64,000 nucleotides of DNA from Woeseia oceani (GCF_001677435.1 NZ_CP016268.1:310001-374000), one strand, 5' to 3'. Positions 24,396 to 33,683 are shown, counted from the first letter of the stretch. Translations and numbers: made by a program. The notes: a model not told the origin generated them from the sequence alone.

Positions 24396-25433
24396 CTATT
24401 CGTACAGGCGCCACTCTGGCATGTAGGACAGGCCAAGGTTGACGATGCGGGAAATCAGTTTGTCGTAGTTGATGCCTATCGATGCTGCTGACTCTGCCAG
24501 GTCCTCGCCTTGCGTGAGGTCCGGGTTCGCGTTGGCCTCGAGCAGGAAAACCTTGCCGTCTTCCCGCATACGTAGATCCAGGCGGGCGAAGCCGCACATG
24601 TGCAACGCGCGGTAAATGCGTTTTGCGAGCCGTGTCAGTTTGTCTTCATCCGCTTTCGATAAACCTGGCGCAGGCCCGGTTTGGATGCCGTGCTTTTTCT
24701 GGTACTTGCGGTCCCACTTGACTCTGCGCGTTGCGATACCGCCGCGCTTGCCGGCAAGTGTGCCGAAGTCCATTTCCCAAACCGGCAAGGTTGTCAGCCG
24801 CTTGTTGCCCAGTACGCCAACGTACAGTTCGCGCCCCTCGATGTATTCTTCCACCAGCGCATCGCTTTGCACTTTCTCATGAATATATGCCACGCGTTCG
24901 CGAAGGCTGTTCATGTCTTCGACGATGGACGCCTGTGATATGCCCAGCGATGCATCGTCGGTCGCCGATTTCACGAACAGCGGAAACTTCAGTTTGCCTT
25001 TTCTCGGCGTCCTGAACCGCGCCCCGTACGGAAAAAGGTGAAACGCCGGCGTTGCGATCCGGTGCGCGGCCAGTACCTGTTTCGTCAACACCTTGTCCCG
25101 CGACAGCAACAGGCCGCGCGGATTGCAGCCGGTATAACGCTGACGAATCATCTCCAGGTAGGCGACGACATACTGCTCGTAAGCCGGGATACCGTGAAAT
25201 TCATCGAGCATGTTAAACACGACATGCGGCTGCCACTCACGCACCGTGTTGCGCAATTCCGCAAGGTGATCGAGGATGCCGACAATGCGGACGTCGTGGC
25301 CGAGGTTGTACAGCGTCGAGTAGACGTTGTACTCGCTGCGGAACACATCGATCTGCAACTCGCTGAGTCCGTCGATGTCTTTCGGTGGAATCAGGTCCTC
25401 ATGCACCAACAGCAAGATGCGGTAGTGTTTCAC
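24396..25433 (-). CDS. ATP-grasp ligase of the D-Ala-D-Ala ligase/RimK type
   Basis: A 345-residue ATP-grasp protein. Visible elements are the N-terminal Rossmann-like part (YRILLLVHEDLIPP), the lysine-bearing strand FPLFVKSATDDASLGIS, the EEYIEGRELYVGVLG block, and the metal-binding FARLDLRMREDGKVFLLEAN plus ANPDLTQ. It probably joins an amino acid or peptide carboxylate to an amine using ATP. It overlaps the zinc-metallopeptidase gene by four bases (ATGA), so the two form a coupled pair, perhaps one making and one cutting an amide bond. The substrate cannot be told from the sequence. Confidence 0.87.
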   Translation of the reverse strand: MKHYRILLLVHEDLIPPKDIDGLSELQIDVFRSEYNVYSTLYNLGHDVRIVGILDHLAELRNTVREWQPHVVFNMLDEFHGIPAYEQYVVAYLEMIRQRYTGCNPRGLLLSRDKVLTKQVLAAHRIATPAFHLFPYGARFRTPRKGKLKFPLFVKSATDDASLGISQASIVEDMNSLRERVAYIHEKVQSDALVEEYIEGRELYVGVLGNKRLTTLPVWEMDFGTLAGKRGGIATRRVKWDRKYQKKHGIQTGPAPGLSKADEDKLTRLAKRIYRALHMCGFARLDLRMREDGKVFLLEANANPDLTQGEDLAESAASIGINYDKLISRIVNLGLSYMPEWRLYE

Positions 25434-26476
25434 AATGCATAGTTCTCCCTGTTGCGCCGCAGGATGTCCAGCACGATACGCTCATGCAGGCGCACGACGG
25501 GCCGCTTGGCGTCGCAGCGCGTGCTGCGCAGCACGAGGTCAAGCTGGCGTGTGCGTTGCCGGACCAGCCGGATGGCGTGATCGAGATAATAGGGATGCAG
25601 GCGGGCCCGCCGTTCCAGCAGTCGTCGCAGTTGCGGTTCGATCTCGCGTACGAAGCGGCTGGCCGCCGTCGCGCGTGGTCGCTTGGTGCGTGATATGAAC
25701 ACCCGCGATATCCAGCGATCGTAACGACGATCCTCGCCACCGTAGCGTTCTTGCTTCAGCCGGTAATGCTCACCCAGCGTATCGCCGACCTGGCGCAAGG
25801 GGTCGATGACTAACCGGTCACGATGCTTCGGCTTTTTTTCGGCGATCTCGGTCATCAGCGCATCGACGTACTCCAGCTTCCCGAGTGCCGGCCAACCGGC
25901 GTAGTCACGTCGCCAGCGTGCCTTCGGCTGCAGCCAGACCGCAAACGTCTCGGCAAAGTCCTCGGTCGGGTGGCTTTGCGCATACCAGTGGCCGAGGTGC
26001 AGCACGTGACGGTCGCTGCTCGGGCGCGGCGAATAGTCGTCGGGATAGGGTTGCGATGCGCGGCCGAACACGCGCCGAAAGCTGGCGAGCCGCCTGAGCC
26101 CGTAGGCAGTATCGATGGCATGCCCGGTTTCGTGGCGCAATATGCGCTGCCGCCATTTCCGGGCGCCCCCTTCAACCTCGCCCATCATGCGCCGCTCGAG
26201 CAGGCTTAATCGTGGATGGGCGAGATAGAACGGAATGGCTATGCCGGGAATGCCGTCCGGCGAAAACCACTCGGTCGAAAGCCAGGCGTGTGGCCTGAAG
26301 TTCAAGCCGCGGCGTTCGAGCTGTGCATTCAGCCGTTCGATGTCGAGTGTCAACGGGCTGTCTTTCAGAGTCAGTCCGAGGCTCCTGAAGCGCAGCGCCA
26401 GGAGTTGGTCGTCATCGTACTCCGCCCAGCGATACTCGCGTTGCTCAGTTGCCGGCCGTCTGCGCATGGAAGCCAT
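25430..26476 (-). CDS. Putative zinc metallopeptidase (Peptidase_Mx-like)
   Basis: A 348-residue protein with the zinc motif HETGH (115-119) in RHETGHAIDTAYGL and a later HLGHWYAQSHPTEDFAETFA block, whose Glu is a likely third ligand. The arrangement fits the putative zinc-binding metallopeptidase family PF15887. No signal peptide is seen, so it is probably cytoplasmic. It is the first gene of a two-gene unit with the ATP-grasp ligase. Its basic C-terminus (RRLLERRARLHPYYLDHAIR) is unusual. Confidence 0.8.
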   Translation of the reverse strand: MASMRRRPATEQREYRWAEYDDDQLLALRFRSLGLTLKDSPLTLDIERLNAQLERRGLNFRPHAWLSTEWFSPDGIPGIAIPFYLAHPRLSLLERRMMGEVEGGARKWRQRILRHETGHAIDTAYGLRRLASFRRVFGRASQPYPDDYSPRPSSDRHVLHLGHWYAQSHPTEDFAETFAVWLQPKARWRRDYAGWPALGKLEYVDALMTEIAEKKPKHRDRLVIDPLRQVGDTLGEHYRLKQERYGGEDRRYDRWISRVFISRTKRPRATAASRFVREIEPQLRRLLERRARLHPYYLDHAIRLVRQRTRQLDLVLRSTRCDAKRPVVRLHERIVLDILRRNRENYAL

Positions 26477-26669
26477 GCGTCAGAGGATACCCGCAAACCC
26501 GGGCAAAAGGTGGCCGTAAACCGCCTGCCACCGCAGGCCTTACCGACTGACCGGCTTGCTGAGCGCAGGTGCAAGCTGTGCAATGCTCACGGCCGCGGTC
26601 AGCGCTTGCAGCGCCGCATAAGCGCTAACTTCACTGAACACCCGGCCGTTGTTGCCGGCGCGAACGTAA

Positions 26670-27050
26670 CTAGGGCGACACGACCCGCAGCACGACCCGC
26701 CGGTTTTGCGCGCGGCCGGCGGCAGTGGCATTGTCGGCGACCGGTTCGGACTCGCCGTAGCCACGGACTGTCAGGTTGTTGGTCGCGCCGTTGGCGATGA
26801 GATAGCGACGAACCGTCTCAGCGCGTCGCTGCGACAGTTTCTGGTTGTACGCTTCCAGGCCCTGACTGTCGGTATGTCCAGCCACCTCTATCGCAAGGTC
26901 CGGCTTCATGCGCAGTGTTTCGACCGCAGCGTCAAGGGTGGCAGCGGCAGCAGGCAGGAGCTCATCCGAGTCGGTGACGAAGTTGACGAGCGGCAGTTCA
27001 ATTTCCCTGCCCAGCTCGCAACCCGTTGCATCAACCCGTGTCCCGGGCAC
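26670..27050 (-). CDS. OmpA-family C-terminal domain protein, probably 5'-truncated
   Basis: A 126-residue peptidoglycan-binding OmpA domain: ELPLVNFVTDSDEL, then LAIEVAGHTDSQGLEAYNQK, LSQRRAETVRRYLI and NRRVVLRVV. The Asp and Arg contacts for diaminopimelate are present. The same frame is open upstream to 27152 and includes DLCPDTVPGTRVDATGCELG, the end of a thrombospondin-type-3 calcium repeat, but then hits a stop with no signal peptide. Intact relatives have a signal peptide and several such repeats, so this is likely a gene remnant. GTG 27050 is a formal start only. Confidence 0.7.
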   Translation of the reverse strand: MPGTRVDATGCELGREIELPLVNFVTDSDELLPAAAATLDAAVETLRMKPDLAIEVAGHTDSQGLEAYNQKLSQRRAETVRRYLIANGATNNLTVRGYGESEPVADNATAAGRAQNRRVVLRVVSP

Positions 27051-27198
27051 AGTGTCCGGACAAAGATCCGGACGGTTGTCGGGTCTTGGAAGATAACTAT
27101 TACGCTGTCTGTGACTCGCCGGGCTTCCCGGTTGCTGCCAAAAGGCAGCGCCTTAGGACGAAGGTGCCAGCAGGCGCAAATTGGAGAGGCAATAAAGT

Positions 27199-27270
27199 AT
27201 GGCTATCGCCGCTGTTGTTCTTTTTATCGTCACGATTATGATGCAACCGTTGCGACGTGCTGATCAATGA
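27199..27270 (+). CDS. Possible 23-residue membrane peptide
   Basis: ATG 27199 follows a GGAGAGG ribosome site by about 10 bases and opens a 23-codon frame beginning MAIAAVVLFIVTIMM, then a short basic tail QPLRRADQ. One hydrophobic helix followed by positive charges is the usual form of small inner-membrane proteins. It lies alone between the OmpA fragment and the SLC13 permease. Chance is possible with so few codons. Confidence 0.3.
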   Translation: MAIAAVVLFIVTIMMQPLRRADQ

Positions 27271-27385
27271 CGCAGCGGGCCACCGAACAAGTTGTCGGTT
27301 CGACCATCGTTCCTCCAACACTTTTTATTGTATGTTCGTTCTTAACAGGCGGAATATACGTAGAGTCCGTTCCAGCGGAACCGGC

Positions 27386-29173
27386 TCAAAGATAAATTAT
27401 CGTCAACAACCCCGACAACGTCGCCCACAGGATCAGCTGCAACGGCAGGCCGCCACGGAAAAAATCGCCAAAGCGGTAACCGCCGGCACTCATGACCAGC
27501 AAATTTGTCTGGTAGCCAATCGGGGTCAGGTAGCTCATGTTTGCGCCGAACAGAATCGCGAGCACGAATGGCAGCGGCGGCAGTCCGAGCTCGGTCGCGA
27601 CGCTGACGGCGATCGGCGTGGCAATAACCGCGATCGCGTTGTTCGTAACAACTTCCGTTAGCAGTGCGGTCAGTAACAGGAGCACGCTAAGCACCAGCGG
27701 TGGCGGCAGGTCGGCCGCAATCTCGACGAACCCGTGTGCAATCCATGCTGCGGCACCCGTGCCGGACAGCGCGGTCCCAAGCGCGAGGCTGGCGGCGATC
27801 ACCAGTGCAAGCCGCGTATCAATCGCGGAGATCGCCTCGCGCCAGGTCAGACAGCCCGTTGCCAGCATCAGCCCCACCCCGGCCAGGGCGCTGGCGACAA
27901 TCGACAACAAGCCAACTGCTGCCAGCGCGACAACACCGGCCATAATGCCTATGGCCAACGGTGCCTTGGACACCCGCGGCATCGTTACCGATCGCGCCAG
28001 AATCAGCATCCGCGCCTCGCGCATCAGTGCCTCGATATCTTCCTCCGAACCCTGCATGAGCAACACGTCACCGGTACGCAGGTCCGGGTCCGTGAACGGT
28101 GCCATCGCTGCGGTTTTGCCGCGGCCGGGGCGGTGCCAGCCGACCGGTTGCAGGCTCCGCAAGGTGCCCGGTTGCAACTGGCTCAGGCGCTTGTTGTGCA
28201 ACGCGGAATCCGGGGTGACGACGATTTCCACCAGCTGTTCTTCTTCGTCGGCCTCGATTTTCGCCTCCGACTTGCCGCCCGCATGTTCCAGCGCGGTGCC
28301 GATGCTTTCAGGCGATCCACGCAATTTGAGGCGATCACCGGGCTGCAGTGTCAAGGTCGGCAGGCGAACGACTTCGAGTCCGGCACCGCGCTCGATCTTG
28401 CTGATCCGAATATCCGTGCCCAGCATCGACATCACTTCGGACAACGTTTTGCCGTCGAGAGGACTGTCCGGGCTGATGGTCAGTACGGAATCAAAAATCC
28501 GCGGCTCGGCGTCCTCGAGCAGCGTCGGGCGTTGCGGCAACAGCCGGGGTAGCGCCAGCCAGAGGTAAATGATGCCGAACAATCCGGCTACGAAGGCAGG
28601 CAATGCGAAGTCAAACATGCCGAGCCGCGGCAGTCCCATGTCCGCGGCGATAGACACTACAAGCAGGTTGGTCGATGTCCCGATCGATGTGCTCATACCG
28701 CCGACGATCGTGGCAAAACCGACCGGCATCAACATTTTCGATGGCGGCAAGCCGATGCGATGTGCCACACCGACCAGCACCGGCAACAGCATGACGACGA
28801 TCGGCGTGTTATTGGCGAAAGCGCTAACGAATGCCGCCACCAGCAGCGTTGCAAGCAATGCCAGTGAGCGGTTGTAAAGCCACAGGCGAGTCAGGAGTTT
28901 GCCGACTGGCCGCAATGCACCGCTGGCCTCGACACCTTTGGCAAGTATCAGCAACAGGCAGATGGTGATCAGGGCCTCGTTGCCAAAGCCGGCCAGAAAA
29001 TCCGCACCGCGCACGGCATCCGCGCCGCCGGCCGGGTAAAGTTCGAACGTGAGCACCATGACAACAAGTATCGCGACACTCGCGTACTCCAGCCGCACAC
29101 TTTCCCGCGACAGCAGAAACAGTGACCCGGCTGTCAGCAACATTGCCATGATGGCATGCGGTGTCAGTGTCAT
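27386..29173 (-). CDS. SLC13-family permease with two central TrkA-C (RCK_C) domains
   Basis: A 595-residue anion/sodium symporter-type protein. Membrane helices at both ends flank a soluble middle (about 205-385) with two RCK_C domains (LDGKTLSEVMSMLGTDIRIS, LQPGDRLKLRG; LHNKRLSQLQPGTLRSLQPV, LRTGDVLLMQG). The family motifs FANNTPIVVMLLPVL, GGMSTSIGTSTNLLV and the C-terminal TEVVTNNAIAVIATPIA are clear. Such proteins move sulphate, dicarboxylates or other anions with Na. ATG 29173 (MTLTPHAIM) is preferred over an upstream start at 29221, which adds a hydrophilic stretch. Confidence 0.88.
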   Translation of the reverse strand: MTLTPHAIMAMLLTAGSLFLLSRESVRLEYASVAILVVMVLTFELYPAGGADAVRGADFLAGFGNEALITICLLLILAKGVEASGALRPVGKLLTRLWLYNRSLALLATLLVAAFVSAFANNTPIVVMLLPVLVGVAHRIGLPPSKMLMPVGFATIVGGMSTSIGTSTNLLVVSIAADMGLPRLGMFDFALPAFVAGLFGIIYLWLALPRLLPQRPTLLEDAEPRIFDSVLTISPDSPLDGKTLSEVMSMLGTDIRISKIERGAGLEVVRLPTLTLQPGDRLKLRGSPESIGTALEHAGGKSEAKIEADEEEQLVEIVVTPDSALHNKRLSQLQPGTLRSLQPVGWHRPGRGKTAAMAPFTDPDLRTGDVLLMQGSEEDIEALMREARMLILARSVTMPRVSKAPLAIGIMAGVVALAAVGLLSIVASALAGVGLMLATGCLTWREAISAIDTRLALVIAASLALGTALSGTGAAAWIAHGFVEIAADLPPPLVLSVLLLLTALLTEVVTNNAIAVIATPIAVSVATELGLPPLPFVLAILFGANMSYLTPIGYQTNLLVMSAGGYRFGDFFRGGLPLQLILWATLSGLLTIIYL

Positions 29174-29279
29174 CGGCGAGTGCCTCCCGACTGCAGCGCG
29201 TGTGTCTCCACTGTACGCCATCCGACAGAAAGGGAGGGCAAAAAGGAGGCATTAAAGGAGCAGCGCCAGAGGCCGGGGC

Positions 29280-29309
29280 GGAAGGAGAAGTGGCTGTTCT
29301 TCTCCTTCC
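29280..29309. repeat. Perfect 11-bp hairpin between divergent genes
   Basis: GGAAGGAGAAG-type left arm (29280-29290) pairs perfectly with the CTTCTCCTTC-type right arm (29299-29309) around TGGCTGTT, and TTTGTT follows. It resembles a terminator, but no gene ends here on the plus strand. The rest of 29174-29548 shows only the Fur box and promoter region of the receptor gene. Confidence 0.5.
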
Positions 29310-29505
29310 TTTGTTCCTGTTTCCTAGTTGAACAATGACTTAACCGGCTTTGCCTGCAGAGCCGCCTGGTAAGCCTTCAGGCTGGCCATCGCCACTAGTG
29401 CCGCAGACGGTCGTACTCATGTGACAAGCGGGCCTGCCTGTTCTGCGGGCTGCCTGTGGTGAGACGTAAGCATCTTCGCTTCAAATCAGTGGACTTTAGT
29501 TTCTA

Positions 29506-29524
29506 AATGTGAATAATTCTCATT
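29506..29524 (+). promoter_or_regulatory. Fur box before the siderophore-type receptor
   Basis: AATGTGAATAATTCTCATT is a 9-1-9 palindrome with one mismatch, very close to Fur sites of the form AATGAGAATAATTCTCATT. It lies 33 bp before the receptor ATG, so iron-replete Fur should repress the gene. Confidence 0.75.
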
Positions 29525-29557
29525 CCGATTCGCATTTCGATTATTGAGGTGGAAAGA

Positions 29558-31912
29558 ATGACCAGCTGGTCTCGATTGGTAGGCGGGCTCAGGGCTATCG
29601 GCTTTAGTGCTTTGGCTTCGATGGCCACCACAGCGGCGGCGGACGAAGCCCAGCCAGAAGAAATCGTTGTCACGGCGTCCGGTTTCGAACAGAAAGTAAC
29701 GGATGCTCCGGCGAGTATTTCGGTCATCAGCCGGGAGGAAATTCTTACCCGGCCCAACGTCAATCTGCTCGACATGCTGAAGTATCAGGAAGGCATCGAC
29801 ATTGGCACGACGCGCGACAAGACTGGCCAGGGTAGCGTCAGCATGCGCGGGTTGACCGGCGAATACACACTCTATTTGATCGACGGCAAGCGTCAGAATA
29901 ACCACGGCGATATTTATCCGAATAACTTCGGTGGCAACGCATTTGGTCACATGCCGGCGCCGCAGGCTATTGAACGAATTGAGGTCATCCGCGGTCCTGC
30001 ATCGACTCTTTACGGAGCGGATGCGTTGGGCGGTGTGATCAATGTCATCACGAGACAGGACATTGACGAATGGTACGCTAATGTGAATGTTGCTGGCACG
30101 ATGCAGGACAACAGTGACTTCGGAAGCGACTACAAAGCGGACTTCTCCGCTGCCGGCCCGCTAATCGACAACAAGCTGGCGCTCGGTCTTCGCGGCACTT
30201 TTTACGAGAGTGAAGCGTCGTCACCGCAATTCGCACCGGCAGTCGATCCCGCAGGCGGTGTGCACTATCGCAGCTTGGGATTCGGCGGCGGCGGCCGCAC
30301 TGTTGACAGTGAAACTGCTGAATACGGGGTGACGTTGACGTACACCCTGGACGACCGAAACAGGCTGCGCTTCGACTATGACAGCTCCAGCCAGGTCTAC
30401 GACAACACACCGTTCATCAACCCGGATACCGGTGAATTGAGTTATCCACTAGGCACCAAAGACAATATCGAAGCCCTGTGGCGTACCAGCGGCGGGCAAG
30501 TCAGTCCACGCGCCGGCTATGCAGCGGACCAGGAATTCACCCGCGACTGGTTGTCGCTGGCCTACAACGGCGACTGGAACTTCGGAACGAGCTATGTCTC
30601 ATTGTCTTACGTCGATACCGCGAACGAGGGCCGCACACTACCGATGACCGTTGCCGAGCGCCTCCTACTTCAGGAAATTTATGACGGTACCGGTGCGTAC
30701 GCCGGCATGACCGAAGACGAGCGCAGAGACCTCGCGGAAACTACCTTTCTTCCCCGTCCCGCCCGTCCACTGGCAAGCAGCCAGTTCACACTGGATGCAC
30801 GCCTCGACATTCCCTTTGAAGCCAACGGCAATCATGTTCTGGTGATTGGCGCACAGGCTATCGACGGAGAATTGGAAGACGGCGTATTTGGTATGGAGAG
30901 TGGCAATCCTGGCGGTGTTCAAGACCAGACGATGTACTCATTGTTCGTGGAAGACAGCTGGACGCTGGCGAGCCCGTTTACGGTCACCGCCGGAGTGCGT
31001 TACGACAACCACGATATTTTCGGTAGTCAGGTATCGCCGCGTTTGTACGGCGTCTACACCCTCAACGACAACTGGACTGTCAAAGGTGGCGTAGCCACCG
31101 GTTACAAGACGCCGCTGACGACCGATTTGTATGACGGCATTACCGGATTTGGTGGGCAAGGAACGTCACCGTTCGCCGGAAACCCGGATCTGACACCTGA
31201 AACCAGTGTTAACAGCGAGATCGCGTTGTACTGGAACAGCGACGGTGGCCACCGATTCAATGCCACTTATTTCAACACCAGGTTCGACGACAAAATTGCC
31301 CGCGGCGACACGGTCTACAGTTGTGCCACCACAGGCGGGGCCCGCCCGTGCGTAAACCTCGGCAGCTACGAAGCACTGGGCTACGCGACCTACAGTCAGA
31401 AAATAAACATCGACAAAGTCTCCGTGCAGGGTGTCGAACTGGCCGGTCGCTGGTTGATCAGTGACAAGTGGTCACTCAATGCGAACTACACGTGGACCGA
31501 CAGCGAACAGGAGAGTGGCCCATCCGAAGGTCAGCCGTTAACAAACACGGCTGAGCACATGGCCAACACTACCCTGGAATGGATGCTGCTCGACAACCTG
31601 ACATTGTCACTGCAGGGCGAATTCCGCTCCGATCGCTTTCGTGACTGGGACAGTGTGCAGGACAGGGCGCTATTCTATAAGAACTACCAGCTGATCAATC
31701 TGGGCGTCAACTACAGCATCACTGAAAACATCACTATCAACGGCCGGGTCAACAACCTGTTCGACGAAGACTTCACGTCCTACACGACCGCCTTTGTTGA
31801 TCTTAACGGTGACAGTCTCTACACACTGGACGACGAAGTGATATTCACGGACGACTACAACGTAAAAGATGCCGCCCGAAACTTCTGGATGAGTGTGCAG
31901 GTTCAATTCTGA
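29558..31912 (+). CDS. TonB-dependent siderophore-type receptor (FepA/CirA-like)
   Basis: A 784-residue outer-membrane receptor. It has a signal peptide (about 1-29), a TonB box (EEIVVTASG), a plug with IEVIRGPASTLYGADALGG and VINVITRQ, and a 22-strand barrel ending NFWMSVQVQF. Barrel segments SPRLYGVYTLNDNWTVKGGV and GYKTPLTTDLYDG followed by NPDLTPETS are typical of FepA/CirA/ViuA-type iron-complex receptors. ATG 29558 is used because GAGG sits eight bases before it; GTG 29549 would add three codons. The Fur box upstream supports an iron role. An IS3 element begins 11 bp after its stop. Confidence 0.92.
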   Translation: MTSWSRLVGGLRAIGFSALASMATTAAADEAQPEEIVVTASGFEQKVTDAPASISVISREEILTRPNVNLLDMLKYQEGIDIGTTRDKTGQGSVSMRGLTGEYTLYLIDGKRQNNHGDIYPNNFGGNAFGHMPAPQAIERIEVIRGPASTLYGADALGGVINVITRQDIDEWYANVNVAGTMQDNSDFGSDYKADFSAAGPLIDNKLALGLRGTFYESEASSPQFAPAVDPAGGVHYRSLGFGGGGRTVDSETAEYGVTLTYTLDDRNRLRFDYDSSSQVYDNTPFINPDTGELSYPLGTKDNIEALWRTSGGQVSPRAGYAADQEFTRDWLSLAYNGDWNFGTSYVSLSYVDTANEGRTLPMTVAERLLLQEIYDGTGAYAGMTEDERRDLAETTFLPRPARPLASSQFTLDARLDIPFEANGNHVLVIGAQAIDGELEDGVFGMESGNPGGVQDQTMYSLFVEDSWTLASPFTVTAGVRYDNHDIFGSQVSPRLYGVYTLNDNWTVKGGVATGYKTPLTTDLYDGITGFGGQGTSPFAGNPDLTPETSVNSEIALYWNSDGGHRFNATYFNTRFDDKIARGDTVYSCATTGGARPCVNLGSYEALGYATYSQKINIDKVSVQGVELAGRWLISDKWSLNANYTWTDSEQESGPSEGQPLTNTAEHMANTTLEWMLLDNLTLSLQGEFRSDRFRDWDSVQDRALFYKNYQLINLGVNYSITENITINGRVNNLFDEDFTSYTTAFVDLNGDSLYTLDDEVIFTDDYNVKDAARNFWMSVQVQF

Positions 31913-31931
31913 CCAGGCAAAACTGTAGTGG

Positions 31932-32808
31932 TCAACAATTTCCGGACACTTTGTTAAGGCGCTCTTTGTAATTCATTGGCGTCATGTAGCCGAGTGTCGA
32001 GTGCAGGCGTTTGGCGTTGTAATACACCGCCACGTATTCGCGGACATCAGCGACTGCGTCCTGCCGGGTTCGGTATAAACGATTACCGGTCCATTCGCGT
32101 TTCAAGCTGCTGAAGAATCGCTCTACCGGCGCATTGTCCCAACAATCGCCCTTGCGACTCATGCTGCAGATCATTCGGTGCTGCTTCAATAATTTCTGAT
32201 AGTCGTGGCTGGCGTACTGGCTGCCGCGGTCGGAATGACAGATCAGGCCGGGTGGCGGTTTCCTGAGATTGATGGCCATCATCAAGGCACGGATCACCAG
32301 CGCCTTTTTCATGCGCCGGTCGATCGACCAGCCCACCACCCGGCGGGAGTACAGATCGATGACGACCGCCAGGTAGATCCAGCCCTGCCGGGTCCATAAA
32401 TACGTGATATCGGCCCCCCCAAACCCGGTTCGGTGCGTCGGGCAAAAACGCGCGATTCAACACGTTCTTCGCGACCGGCAGCTTGTGCTTGCTGTCCGTC
32501 GTTACTTTGTATTTGCGCTTCTGTTTGACCTTCAGGTTCAGCGCCTTCATCAAACGACGCGTCTTGTCGCAGCCAATTTCGAAGCCCTCGTCCCGCAGGT
32601 TCCGCATCATCGTGCGGCTGCCCAGGCTGTCGCGCGAAGCCGCGAACAGCGCTTTCATGCGGCGTCGCAGCGCCAGTTCGTGTGGCGGCACGACCTTGCC
32701 CGGCTGAGCTCGCCAGTCATAATAAGCGCTACGCTGAACGCTCAACATGTGACACAGCAATGTCACCGGATAATCGTTCGCATGACCACGAACAAACGCG
32801 TACTTCAC
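31932..32808 (-). pseudogene. IS3-family transposase OrfB with a +1 frameshift
   Basis: The frame from 32808 reads a normal OrfB N-terminus (HMLSVQRSAYYDWRAQPG) to PNRVWGG, then loses sense. The expected continuation ADITYLWTRQGWIYLAVVID and the DDE residues (HSDRGSQY, WDNAPVERFFSSLKRE) appear in another frame down to 31932. The shift lies in a run of seven G residues on the coding strand (32414-32420), where six would keep the frame. It could be a real mutation or a sequencing error in the homopolymer. No programmed role for the shift is known at this position. Confidence 0.85.
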
Positions 32809-33104
32809 TTCATTTCCTTCGCGAAGTATTGGCTGGCTTTTTTTAAAATTTCTTTTTCCATCCGCAACTGGCGGACCTCCTTGCGAAGGCGCTTCAGTTC
32901 TTCTTTCTCATCGCCAGCAAGCCCTGCGCCGGATGCTTGATCCTCAAACTGTCGCCGCCAGCGACCAATCAAATTGGCGCCAACACCCAGACTCCGGGCC
33001 GCCTCCGCAATCGTGTAGCCTTGCTCGGTAACCAGCGCCACGGCCTCTCGCTTGAAGTCTTCCGTGTAATTTCTTCGTGTTCTTTTTTGGTTGTCATCGT
33101 TCAC
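32805..33104 (-). CDS. IS3-family transposase OrfA
   Basis: A 99-residue HTH protein (RRNYTEDFKREAVALVTEQG, YTIAEAARSLGVGANLIGRW) followed by a coiled-coil tail (KEELKRLRKEVRQLRMEKEI). It overlaps the start of OrfB by four bases, as usual in this family. The frame is intact. Confidence 0.92.
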   Translation of the reverse strand: MNDDNQKRTRRNYTEDFKREAVALVTEQGYTIAEAARSLGVGANLIGRWRRQFEDQASGAGLAGDEKEELKRLRKEVRQLRMEKEILKKASQYFAKEMK

Positions 33105-33160
33105 CTCGTTACGGCAGTTTACCGCCTTAACTCGGTGTCCGGATTTAGTAGACCACTTTA

Positions 33161-33355
33161 GTCTGCGTGCTGCTGTTTTTTGGCTACGGCTTTGGCCTAA
33201 TGGGCCAGTTTCCCTTCTATTCCATACCGTTGGTCGCGGGCCTGTTTCTGTTGGTTCAATGGCGGCTCAGTCACCTTTGGCTGCATAGGAGACCTCAGGG
33301 GCCTTTGGAAGCAATATGGAAACGGCTTAGTTACGGCAGAGTATCAAGTCACTAA
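33161..33355 (+). pseudogene. 3' fragment of a DUF418-family membrane protein gene
   Basis: Directly at the right end of the IS3 element a frame begins in mid-protein: LLFFGYGFGLMGQFPFYSIP, then LFLLVQWRLSHLWL and GPLEAIWKRLSYGR. The GPLExxWRxLTYGR ending is the hallmark of DUF418 C-termini. The rest of the gene, with its other membrane helices, is absent on the far side of the element, where the receptor gene ends. So the 5' part was lost, not merely interrupted. Confidence 0.75.
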
Positions 33356-33683
33356 ACTCTGCTTGCACAAAACCGGCCGACCCGAATGTGCATGCGCGTA
33401 CGGGTCAGGTTACTGATTGCACCGGACGTTGCCCGTCCGGGCCTGCGGGGTAGCCGCCGCACGGAAACAAGCGCATCAGAGGTATTCCCCGCTTCGCTCG
33501 ATGAGTCAATGACAGTGGCAACGCGAGACGCCGCGAGTGCTTGCAGCGTCGTTGGCGAGGACTCGTTCGATATGCAGCGATGACCGTCGCATGCCAGCCG
33601 CTATGCCACGGCGGTTCCCTCCGGGTGATCGGTTCGACTTCGCTCCGTTCGCCCGCCGCGAATAAAATATGACACGGAAAATT

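Larger units (their letters stand above)
31924..33160 (-). mobile_element. IS3-family insertion sequence, defective
   Basis: A 1237-bp element with imperfect terminal inverted repeats. The left end is TGTAGTGGTCAACAATTTCC then GGACAC; the right end, read inward, is TAAAGTGGTCTACTAAATCC then GGACAC, and both continue to GTTAAGGCG. The flanks (AAAAC left, GTCTG right) show no target duplication. It carries OrfA and a frameshifted OrfB on the minus strand. It differs in sequence from the other IS3 element in the window. Confidence 0.82.
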
